Source of the DNA: Linanthus parryae
Lineage: Eukaryota; Streptophyta; Magnoliopsida; Ericales; Polemoniaceae
Assembly: GCA_023055425.1 (NCBI GenBank)
Contig: JALGPY010000002.1
Span: 48,073,321-48,137,320 of the forward strand
Reading direction: 5' to 3'
Length of the DNA: 64,000 nucleotides
The notes beneath the pieces are model-generated. The model was not told where the DNA came from and ran no database searches. It saw only the letters and a program-made list of their open reading frames with translations. The translations under genes and the position numbers were made by a program. Below are positions 25,765 through 35,541 of this stretch, piece by piece (positions within the stretch are counted from its first letter, which is position 1; every line of letters starts with the position of its first letter).

Positions 25765-27366
25765 TGATAACGCCCAATTAGGGGTTATCTTTTAGCCTGA
25801 TTTCACGAGTATTTGTGTCGAAATTAGCGGTTTTTGCCGGAAAATGCCTTAGAATGCCCCGGGAATCTAGAACGAGACGTTTATTTGTACTTGCTGGATT
25901 TCTGCTTATTTCTGCTCATTTCTTGCTATATTTGGATATGATCGCGGGTATTCGTTCGTGTTGCCTTTTCAGGAACAGGTTCAGGAGGTGCATCGGGAAG
26001 CGTGCCGGGACCCAGCCGGGACCGTCTCGGGAAACGTGCACAAGACCGGGACACGACGGAAACACGGAAGAGCAGAAGAGCACCGAAGAGGCAAGCCGGG
26101 AGCATCAGGAAGAAGAGTGGGACCCAGGGGACCAGTCCTGGCCCACCAGAGGACCAAGTGGGCCCCACATACCCCACGGCCTGCGTATATACGCAGGCCC
26201 TGCGTATATACGCAGCACCTGCGTATATACGCAGGCAGTGGGGAGGTGGGGGGATCTTGGTTGGGCCCTGGTTGCGTATATACGCAGCCCTTGCGTATAT
26301 ACGCAGCCAGTTTGACTTTTTACAAAGACGGTGGACCGATGGCATATTCCGTAATTTCGAGCACGAGCGTTTTCAGGAAACAGCACTATTTAAAGACTCG
26401 TCCAGACTCGTTTTGGAGACACGAAGGACACAGCACAATTCACAGCACACCCGAAGGCCAAGTCGGAGCATTCACGGAGAGCACGAAAGCGCGATTCGAG
26501 ATTCGAAGACTTAGTTTGATTTCGTTCTCTCTCTTTATATTCAGAAACTGCGTTTTGTATTATGTCTAGTCGTAGCTAAACTTTTCACCTAGGTTCTCGG
26601 TGAACCTAGGGTTTCGTACTCAGATTTTATGATTACTACGTTTATGGATTCATGATGATTGTCTTAATTCAGCAAGTTGTATCTGTTATTCTGGTTTGAT
26701 TATTATCGAATATGCATGATAGGATTGATCACCCAGGATTGCTATAGACCCGAGCTTGTAGGTGAAAACGTCAAGTTAGGGTTAGGAAGAAAAACCGGGA
26801 TTTAGTACCTTACCCTGATAGACCGACCAGAGAAAGGGAGATAGGGCTAGCATTGAAAAACGTGAGACCAACTGTTAGAGAATTTGACCCGGGCCATTCG
26901 GACAGGTTAGAAACCCTAACAGGATTAGATCGAGACTGCAGACTTAGGCAGCTTAACAAGAATCCGAAAGTCTGCAGGATCGGGATTACGTGTGGAATCT
27001 GAAAAGTCACTGCACAACTGGTACGTTGCACAGATACCGAAACTGCTGAGTGTTTTCATAAACGAACGTAAAACTGAAATCTGTAGAAACCCTAGGGGAT
27101 CCTGGAGCCTAGTCTTCATCTATTATCGTTACAACAAAATCAGCTTATTTCAGAAAACGTCACAAAAATATTTACAGTTTTAAATTCTGTTTTTAGTTTA
27201 GTCATTATAATCACAACCTACTCCTCCTGGTTACTACTCTTGGAAAACCGAAACTGACAACGAAAATAAACCTGACACAGTCCTCGTGGGAACGATAATC
27301 CGAGTCTAATTGCACCCGGTACTACAAGATTCGTACACTTGCGATAGCACGTTAGTTTGCGCATCA
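25765..27366 (+). repeat. element B 3' LTR
   Basis: 1,602 bp, exactly the length of the 5' LTR. Palindromes at 26182-26195, 26201-26214, 26220-26233, 26273-26286 and 26292-26305. Followed by GATAA (27367-27371). Confidence 0.93.
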
Positions 27367-27371
27367 GATAA
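27367..27371. repeat. target site duplication of element B, right copy (GATAA)
   Basis: Identical to 13683-13687; the element A gag-pol frame resumes at 27372. Confidence 0.93.
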
Positions 27372-30300
27372 CTTGCGACACTACAACCTTTGAAGACGAT
27401 GAAGAAGAAGTAGATACACCCTCTTCGCCTAAGCACTCCGACAAGACAACTTTCCAAGGTTGCGGCGATGCTGCCATTGTGTTCACCGATGAAGACTTAC
27501 TATTGGGCCGCAAGAACCATAACCGACCTTTGTTCATCAGCGGGTATACTCGCGAGCAGAAGGTTAACAGGATTTTTGTGGACGGAGGATCAGCCGTTAA
27601 CCTCATGCCACTCACAACATTGAAGGAGTTAGGGATAACTACAGAAGAACTGTCACCTAGTCGTATACTTATCCAGGGATTCAACCAAGGAGGACAAAGA
27701 GCAATGGGGGCCATATCTCTAGATCTTGTCACTGGCGATATGGTTTCAAGAGTTTATTTCAGCGTCATCGAAGCAAAGACCTCCTACAAAATTCTTCTCG
27801 GACGGCCATGGATCCATGAGAATGGCGTCGTGCCGTCAACACTACACCAATGCCTAAAATATTGTAGAAATGGTGTTGTGGAAAAGATTGTAGCCGATGA
27901 AAATCCTTTCACTGAAGCTGAGTCCTATTTCGCCGATGCAAAGTTTTACTCCGCGCAAATTATCCTTCGGGAAATTGAACCTGTGAAAACTTATAAACTC
28001 ACACCTCATAAAGAAAGTGGTTCGTCAAAGGTTTTCAAGAAGCGCGAGGAAGAAAAAGAAGTTGAAGTAGCCGCAAAGAATAGTGAGACAATGTTGGCTG
28101 AAGCAAAGGAGACCAAGGAAGCTATCCCCGTCTTGCGCTATAAGGCACGAAAGAGCAAAGACGCGACACTAAAGGATTTGAACTTGCCTCTTACAAGTAT
28201 GGAAAAAGTTAAACTTGAATCCACCATCGAGGGTTTTGTTCGACGAAAAGAAGGCCCAAAAGCGGAACATGGAGAATGGCCGTCAAAAAGGACCATAGAA
28301 GGTTTTGATCCAAATGCCTACAAGCTTATGGCAAAGGCGGGATACAAGCCACACGAAGTCCCTTCCGCAGGAACACTTCCTACGGAGACATATGATCCAA
28401 CCTTGACAGCAAAGAATTTGAATCCAAAGGGGCGTGTGAAACCCGCACCTCGCATAGGTTTGGGATATACACCACCATCTCCTGCAAGAATCTACATCAA
28501 GAAGGCAGCGACCCACTACATCACGGAAGAAAGTGAACTTCCCACTAGTAAAAGAAATATGTCCGTCTTTGATCGCCTTGGAAGGGATGATACACGACCA
28601 TCGGTCTTTGATCGACTTGGAGATCCGAAAATCTCAAGCATCCAAGAACCTTCGCGAAAATCCGTTCATGAAAGATTGGGTATACAAAGAAGTGTTCGGA
28701 TGAAGCCTTGCCAGAAAGATAAGCACAACTCTTCAGCACCGGCGGATGTCAAGGATATAAAGAGCACGATCCCATCTCGGATGAAAAGGCGCACAATGAT
28801 TGTCGTTGATGTTTCTAAGGGTTTAAAAGTTAAACAACAAACTATCATCGACACCGGGACCACAACAAAGTCAAGGGAAGTTTCTTTCGACGAAGAAAGT
28901 GTTGGTTCATCACTTCACATCACAGTTGTAGAAGATAAGATGCAAGTGGAGGAAGATGCCGAAGAAGCTCCCCCAGAACTTGAGGAAGGCGTAAAATCCA
29001 CAGTGGATGAGCTTAAAGAAGTCAACTTGGGGACGACGGAAGATCCGCGGCCAACATATGTGAGCACCCTACTCACTTCGGAGGAAGAGCAATTGTATGT
29101 GAGTCTCTTAAAGGAGTACAAGGACGTTTTTGCTTGGAGCTATAAAGAAATGCCTGGACTAGACCCGAAGGTCGCCGTACATCAATTAGCAGTCAAGCAT
29201 GGAGCTAGGCCTGTTAAACAAGCTCAAAGGCGCTTTCGACCGGAGCTCATCCCTAAAATAGAAGAAGAGGTGAACAAGTTGATCGAAGCAGGATTCGTTC
29301 GAGAAGTCAAGTACCCGACGTGGATATCAAGCATAGTCCCCGTCAAAAAGAAGAATGGGCAGACAAGGGTTTGTGTCGACTTCCGAGATCTCAATAGCGC
29401 ATGTCCCAAAGACGATTTTCCGCTGCCCATAACCGAACTCATGGTGGATGCAACCACGGGCCACGAAGCGTTATCATTTATGGACGGATCTTCGGGATAC
29501 AATCAAATTCGCATGGCCCCAAAGGATGAGGAATTGACGGCGTTTCGCACACCCAAAGGGATTTACTGTTATAAGGTGATGCCATTTGGTCTAAAGAATG
29601 CGGGAGCAACATATCAAAGAGCAATGCAGAAGATTTTCGATGACATGCTCCACAAAAATGTCGAGTGCTACGTTGATGACCTAGTGGTTAAGACAAGGGC
29701 AAGGAAAGATCATCTTCAGGATTTGAAGAGTGTGTTCGATCGACTTCGACGTTACCAATTGAAAATGAACCCGCTAAAATGTGCGTTTGGTGTCACCTCC
29801 GGAAAGTTTCTCGGTTTCATCGTTCGCCATCGGGGAATCGAAATTGACCAGGCCAAAATTGAAGCTATTCTTAAGATGCCGGAGCCTCGAACCATCCACG
29901 ACCTTAAAAGTCTCCAAGGGAGACTTGCATACCTCCGGCGTTTCATTTCCAATTTAGCTGGAAGATGTCAACCGTTCAATCGGCTCATGAAGAAGGGTGT
30001 ACCGTTCGAGTGGGATGAACCTTGCAGAAATGCTTTCAATAGCATCAAGGCTTACTTGATGAAGCCTCCTGTGTTGGCAGCCCCTATCCCAGGAAAGCCT
30101 TTGATCCTATACATTACCGCCCAAGAACGATCCGTTGGGGCCTTACTTGCCCAGGAGAATGCGGAAGGGAAAGAGAACGCTTTGTACTATCTCAGTAGAA
30201 TGATGACTCAATGCGAACTCAACTATTCTCCAATAGAAAAGATGTGTTTGGCCTTAGTGTACGCAATTCAAAAGTTGCGGCATTATTTTCAAGCTCACAC

Positions 30301-30613
30301 GGTGCATCTCGTCTCCAAAGCAAACCCGGTTAAGCACATAATGTCAAAACTGGTTTTGTCCGATCGACTCGCGAGATGGTCTCTACTGCTGCAGGAATTC
30401 GAGATTATCTATGTTCCACAAAAGGCCATCAAAGGGCAAGCCTTAGCGGACTTTCTAGCGGACCATCCGATACCAGCCGAATGGGAGTTATCGGAAGATC
30501 TTCCTGACGAAGATATCTTCTTTATCGAGGAAAGCAAGCCATGGAAGATGTACTTTGATGGGGCATCTCATCGCAATGGAGCGGGGGCAGGAGTAGTATA
30601 CGTTTCTCCTTAA
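27372..30613 (+). pseudogene. pol: element A unit 1: protease, RT and first RNase H (continuation of gag-pol)
   Basis: Continues the gag frame after B. Protease [12 protein letters not shown] at about 27575 with ILLGRPWIH; a Lys/Glu-rich linker with repeated VFDRLG words; RT with [34 protein letters not shown] and the YVDD box at about 29670. A first RNase H follows ([38 protein letters not shown]). Its first acidic position (usually Asp) is Thr or Gln here, so it looks catalytically degenerate, as is usual in the Tat lineage. The second RNase H begins [15 protein letters not shown]. The frame stops at TAA 30611-30613 inside it. Unit 2 has the same stop. Confidence 0.9.
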
Positions 30614-32296
30614 GGTGACGTGCTCCCATACGCCTTCACCTTGACGCAAAATTGCTCAAACAATGAAGCCGAGTACCAAGCGCTCATATTGGGACTTGAG
30701 ATGGCTATTGAAGCAAAGCACCACAAACTTCACGTGTATGGAGACTCCCAGCTAATCATAAATCAGCTCCTCGGAGTTTATGAGGTTAAGAAGGCGGAAT
30801 TGTTACCTTTCTACAACTATGCCACTCGAATGATAGCATGGCTCGGAGAGGTAGTCCTACACCATTTGCCAAGAAGAGATAATAACCAGGCTGACGCACT
30901 AGCCAAACTCGCGTCTAACCTAACACTCCCTGATGCAGAAGCCAATGTCCCCATATGTCAGAAGTGGGTGGTTCCCCCAATATTTGATGATGATTTCCAA
31001 ATCGACCAAGATTCCAATGTTGTCTCGGTCTTAGAGATTGAAGAAGAAGATTGGCGCACGCCTTTAATCGAGTTTCTAAAGGACGGGAAGTTGCCTGACG
31101 ATCCGCGTAAAAAGACTGACATAAAGCGTCGCTCTACACGCTTTATATTTTATAATGACACTCTGTATCGGCATTCATTCGAAGGAGTTTTCTTGCGATG
31201 CTTGGGCGAAAGTGAAGCCATGCAAGCCGTTGAAGAAGCTCACTCAGGAATATGTGGGGCTCACCAATCAGGGCCAAAACTCCACTTTCGAATAAAGAGG
31301 ATGGGGTATTACTGGCCAACTATGGTCAAAGATTGCATGGATTATGCTAAGAGATGTCAACCGTGTCAATTCCATGCAAACTTCATTCATCAGGCACCCG
31401 AGCCTCTCCATCCCACCGTTGCATCTTGGCCTTTCGAGGCATGGGGACTTGATGCCATAGGACCCTTAACGAAATCCTCGGGTAGACACTTGTACATTCT
31501 CGCCGCGACCGATTACTTCTCTAAGTGGGCTGAAGCTGTGCCATTGAAGGAGGTGAAGAAAGAAACGGTTGTGCAATTCATCCGCAACAACATCATCTAC
31601 CGCTACGGCGTGCCTCGCTACATCATCACGGATAACGGGAAGCCTTTCGAGAATAGCCTAATGAGAAACCTAGGAGAACAATTTGGCTTTAAGCAGCATA
31701 ACTCCTCCATGTACAATGCTCCAGCAAACGGTCTCGCCGAAGCGTTCAACAAGACCCTTGGCAACTTGTTAAAGAAAGTAGTCTCCAAGTCCAAGCGAGA
31801 TTGGCATGAAAGGATTGGAGAAGCTCTTTGGGCGTATCGTACGACCTTTCGCACAGCTACACAGGCTACTCCTTATGCCTTGGTGTATGGAGTCGAAGCG
31901 GTACTACCTCTCGAGCGTCAAATTCCTTCACTTAGGATTGCAATTCAAGAAGATCTCACTCAAGAAGACAATGCACGCTTGCGCCTTGAAGAGTTAGAAG
32001 CACTCGATGAGAAGCGGCTCGAAGCACAACAACGCCTGGAATGTTATCAAGCTCGTATGTCGAAAGCATTCAATAAGAAGGTCCGAGTACGATCCTTTCA
32101 ACAAGGGGACTTGGTACTTGCAGTAAGAAGACCCATCATCACCACTCATCGGACCGGGAACAAGTTTACTTCCAAGTGGGATGGTCCATATGTGGTACAA
32201 GAAGTTTACACTAATGGTGCTTACAAGATCGTTGCAGAAGATGGCTTAAGAATTGGTCCCATAAACGGGAAATTCTTGAAGCGTTATTATCCTTGA
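30614..32296 (+). pseudogene. pol: element A unit 1: second (archaeal-type) RNase H remainder and integrase
   Basis: Same frame as the preceding part, separated only by the TAA. RNase H continues with NNEAEYQALILGLEMA (Glu), HVYGDSQLIINQLLG (Asp) and NNQADALAKLA (Asp). Integrase has a zinc finger (H-x-n-H, C-x2-C in KRCQPCQFH), core Asp in AWGLDAIGP, second Asp in ITDNGKPF and Glu in ANGLAEAFNKTL, then a C-terminal domain with KWDGPYVV. It ends in FLKRYYP at 32296. Apart from the upstream stop it appears complete. Confidence 0.9.
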
Positions 32297-32309
32297 AGAC
32301 CCGCATGAC

Positions 32310-32495
32310 TGCTCCTTTAGTACGAGCATAAACTGCTTTACCGCTACTGTAGCACGAGCATAAACTGCTTCACAGCTCTGGCACGAGCATAAACTACACC
32401 ACCGCTCCTTTAGTACGAGCATAAACTGCTTTACAGCTCCTAAGGCATGAGCATAAACCGCTTCGCTACTCCTTGCACACAAGAGTATAAACTGT
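32310..32495 (+). repeat. ~30-bp tandem repeats after pol, element A unit 1
   Basis: Six imperfect copies with core GAGCATAAACTGCTT, separated by CTCC(T)-containing spacers of variable length. They begin 14 bases after the pol stop. The same array is at 56068-56253 in unit 2, with one substitution seen. Confidence 0.75.
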
Positions 32496-33781
32496 GAACG
32501 CACTCCCATTGAACTACGTTCGACTTGATCCTCAAAAGGGTACGTAGGCAGCTTAAGGAACCACCTTGAGTGCAGTCGTAATCACCAAAATAACTCCTTC
32601 CCCCTAGAATCACCATCGTTGGATAAAATTTCCTCCAAATTACAGATAGTTTGAAATCATGTTACGCAAGTTAAGTCACTTGAAAAAATTGCTAAATTTT
32701 CAGGACACATATCCCTTTGTTTCAAGAAGAGCCTGCTGGTGGAGATAGTATAACTGGTGTTAATTGTGTTAATTTCTAATACCATGCTCCGTGGTGGAAA
32801 GTAACGAATTATGTAAGAAGCATTACGATGCGATTCCTGGTATCTTTGGTCTTTACGGTTTTATGTACCAAGAAATACTAATGCAATCATGTTTATGCGA
32901 ACTCACTTGGCTAGGGATTAAATAAATTTTCCTGGTTCACTTCGTCGTATTTTTTTTGCGACGCGCGAATTAAGGGAATCATGTTACGATTGTTTTTTTA
33001 GGAAGCTCCATATCGTTGAGCATCTGAGTATGCAGGATAAAGGAATGGGAATTGTGAAGCACTGGGCATGAAAAACAATTATTTTCAGAGTTGGTAATAT
33101 TTCTATTTCTCTTCGTATTATGCATGAACCCTAAACATAGCCATGCATGCACATACGGAGGCAAATGCCCAATTCTAATGACACTTAAATGAAGAAGCAG
33201 ATCAATCCATAGTTGCCCACTACAATGTAATGCAGTGACTGCGACATCGCAGTGACTGCGACAGCGCAGTGTCACCGTGCGGCATCTCAATTATACAGCT
33301 CCAAGATTTCTTCGGCATGGCCATCTAACAAGATGTGAAGGAAAGGTCATAGGATCCTTCGGTCCACCTTCACAACAAAGTCTACGCGAGTGGAGAATGG
33401 CGATGAAACCAAAAGTTAATTACGGAACAGGGACATTGTATCTTGATCTCCAGGCGTTATTATATTTTTTTTTCATGGCGGCAACATGAATTCTCCATCA
33501 CTCGCACATGGTGGTTGTGTTTTTAGACACCGTGGCTCCGCCGCTCGAGGGGATGTCATGGTTCCGATGGTTGTCATGTCTTCGTTATGTGAGTGAAGGC
33601 AGTGGCTCCTCCATGGGGACGTCATGACATCATAGCGTGGCTGCTCAAAAGGGGCGGTGGCTCGACGGCATCATGGCTATGACGCCAAAGTGGAACACGG
33701 GCACTCGAGAAACTACGAAACAAACGTGTTTCGTTTTAGTTATTTTCAAGAAAGGTCCCAATTGTAGACACAAAAAGTTTG
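32496..33781 (+). other. element A unit 1 3' region, part 1 (non-coding)
   Basis: No gene. A small repeat-hairpin region GCAGTGACTGCGACA occurs twice near 33230-33270. From about 33480 short diffuse repeats around CATCATAGCG and GGCTCC appear. The part corresponds to 56254-57540 in unit 2. Confidence 0.5.
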
Positions 33782-33786
33782 AAGCT
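33782..33786. repeat. target site duplication of element C, left copy (AAGCT)
   Basis: AAGCT before the C LTR and again at 45040-45044. Unit 2 has a single AAGCT at the empty site, 57541-57545. Confidence 0.93.
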
Positions 33787-33788
33787 TG

Positions 33789-33810
33789 ATAACTCCGTTT
33801 TCGGAGTTAT
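33789..33810 (+). other. hairpin at the 5' terminus of the element C LTR
   Basis: ATAACTCCG pairs perfectly with CGGAGTTAT around TTTT (9 bp). Relative to B, the apical pairs differ on both arms. Confidence 0.7.
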
Positions 33811-33958
33811 TTTATGCCTTTTATTTCTACGTTTTGCGTGCTTATAATGGAGAATTTGTCGTCTTTTGAGTAAATTGAGCGTAAATGCGAAAATACGAGT
33901 TCATGTGCAATACTTGTTGAATCCGGGCGTTTCTTTAGATTTTTGAGCTTTTTATTGT

Positions 33959-33973
33959 GATATGATCGCGGGT
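33959..33973 (+). promoter_or_regulatory. U3 box shared by elements B and C
   Basis: GATATGATCGCGGGT, 172 bp from the LTR start; identical to 13858-13872. Confidence 0.55.
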
Positions 33974-34063
33974 TGTGTTTTCGTGTTGTGATTCGCAGGA
34001 AAACAGGGCTTGGATGATCGCGCGGGATTTGGAAGCGAACTTCGGAAACGAGGAATTCAAAGA

Positions 34064-34212
34064 CAAGTCAAGAGGAGAGTCAAAAGTCAAAGGAGGTCAA
34101 TGGAAAGTCAAAGGAAAAGTCAAACAGAAGAGAAAGGTCAAAGAAAGTCAAAGAAAGTCAAAGGAAGAAAGAATGGAAGAAGGGAGTCAAAGAAGAGAAG
34201 AGAAAAGTCAAA
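34064..34212 (-). promoter_or_regulatory. cluster of 11 W-box cores in element C U3
   Basis: (A/G)GTCAA occurs 11 times in about 150 bp on the plus strand, which is TTGAC(T/C) on the minus strand, the core of WRKY binding sites. Many lie 7-12 bp apart. The cluster is 30 bp before the palindromes and about 280 bp before TATA. The second copy is at about 43699-43847. Confidence 0.6.
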
Positions 34213-34240
34213 GGAAGCAAGGAGGGGGCTGGAACACAGT

Positions 34241-34417
34241 GTCTTCGTGCGAAGACATTTGTCTTCGTGCGAAGACAACACTTAGCCAAATTTTCAAGTC
34301 TGCAGCATTCTCTTCTCAAAACAACATGCAGTATCTCAATGAGAAGACCTTCGCACGAAGAGGCAGAAGTCTTCGTACGAAGACTCTTCGTGCGAAGACA
34401 ACTGCCTTCGTGCGAAG
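34241..34417 (+). repeat. palindrome cluster in element C U3 (CTTCGTGCGAAG family)
   Basis: Six copies: 34241-34256, 34261-34276, 34349-34360, 34369-34384, 34386-34397 and 34406-34417. The arms are (GT)CTTCG and CGAAG(AC) with a variable centre (TG, TA or CA). They end 76 bp before the TATA box. Same copies in the 3' LTR from 43876. Confidence 0.88.
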
Positions 34418-34492
34418 AGATCGTGGGTCAGCAGCATATTTTTGGGGCTTTTCCGTATTATTTCCAAACTTTGTAATATTATTATGGGGACG

Positions 34493-34500
34493 TATTTAAG
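34493..34500 (+). promoter_or_regulatory. TATA box of element C 5' LTR
   Basis: TATTTAAG followed by ACTTTT; matches the position and context of the B TATA box. Confidence 0.6.
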
Positions 34501-35410
34501 ACTTTTAGGTCGTCTTTTTCAGTAGTTTTGGAGGATTAGAGACATCTTTGGAGATCAAGAAGCTTAGGAGAGAGCTTAGGAGCTTTTGGGATCATTCGTT
34601 TGAATTCTAAACTCTCGTTTTTCTTGATTTTCATGTTTAAACTCATTATAATCGTTGTTTTGATTATGAATATGAGTAGCTAAACACCTTTTGCTGGGAA
34701 TTCTCGTTTGGTGTAGCTAGGGTTTGATCTAAAGTCAATGTTTTGATGATTGTAATGCATGCTTTAGCTTAATCTTTCGTGTTTATTCATTATTATGGTT
34801 TATTTGCGTTCTTAATCTTATTATCTTTGCGAGTAGCTAACGTAGAGATAGAATTAATTAGTTTCACGCGGTAACTCCGTGATAACTAGTCGGTAAATCG
34901 AATAATCCACCTAGTCGTATCAATGTTTGGTAACTCGGCATAGTTAACTAGGATCGTTAAAGTAGAATTATAACTTTAATGCATACTTAAACCTAAATTA
35001 GGCTTGGTAACTCGGTTTAGTTTAGTTTAAAGTATAGTGGACTTGATTGGTAACTCGTTAAGTCCAACGTTGCTTGATTAATAGTGAATAACACGGGGTT
35101 GTTTTACGAATCAAAACATAAATTTAGATCGACCTAGTGAACCTAGAGAATTCCCGGTGCTTTTCCCTTATTGATAAAAAAAACCTCCAAATATTCATTC
35201 TTTATTAATTGTGAATTATTTCACTTGGTTAATTGAGAATTTTGCGTTTAATTTCTTAGAATTAGAATAAAACACAACTTGCGACTTGCCCACATAAGGT
35301 ATAGAATAATAATTAATTTAAACAAAGTCCCTTGGGTTCGACAACCCGGATTTCCGGTTTATTACTACACACGACGGCTGTGCACTTGCAGTTGGAACGT
35401 GTCAAGTTTT

Positions 35411-35428
35411 TGGCGCCGTTGCCGGGGA
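35411..35428 (+). other. primer binding site of element C (tRNA-Asp)
   Basis: TGGCGCCGTTGCCGGGGA six bases after the LTR, identical to that of B. Confidence 0.9.
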
Positions 35429-35541
35429 CTTCGGCTAAATTAGTTATAATTCCTAGCCTTAGGGATTTTAATTTATTGTTTATATCCGTTACTCACCTAC
35501 GTTTTGCGTGTTTCGTGATTTCAGGTTGATTTACTCGGTGC

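Larger units (their letters stand above)
13688..27366 (+). mobile_element. element B: Athila-like Ty3/gypsy retrotransposon nested in element A unit 1
   Basis: 13,679 bp with 1,602-bp LTRs at 13688-15289 and 25765-27366, duplication GATAA, a perfect tRNA-Asp primer site, gag-pol in one frame apart from one stop, and a second ORF between pol and the 3' LTR. The tRNA-Asp primer, gag-pol fusion and env-position ORF fit the Athila lineage. I see three LTR differences: A/G in AACCG(A/G)GATTT, A/G in AGACTC(A/G)TTTT, C/T in AAAC(C/T)TGACA or its counterpart. This is about 0.2 percent, so the insertion is recent. Confidence 0.93.
33787..35404 (+). repeat. element C 5' LTR
   Basis: 1,618 bp, TGATAAC...GTGTCA. 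In order: perfect terminal hairpin, shared U3 box (33959-33973), W-box cluster (about 34064-34212), palindrome cluster (34241-34417) and TATTTAAG (34493-34500). The 174-codon open frame at 33975-34499 is a by-product of the purine-rich repeats and palindromes. Confidence 0.93.

Noticed and set aside
33975..34499. 174-codon Lys/Glu-rich frame in the element C LTR
   Set aside because: Created by GTCAAAG repeats and palindromes; lies upstream of the TATA box and so would not be in the element transcript.
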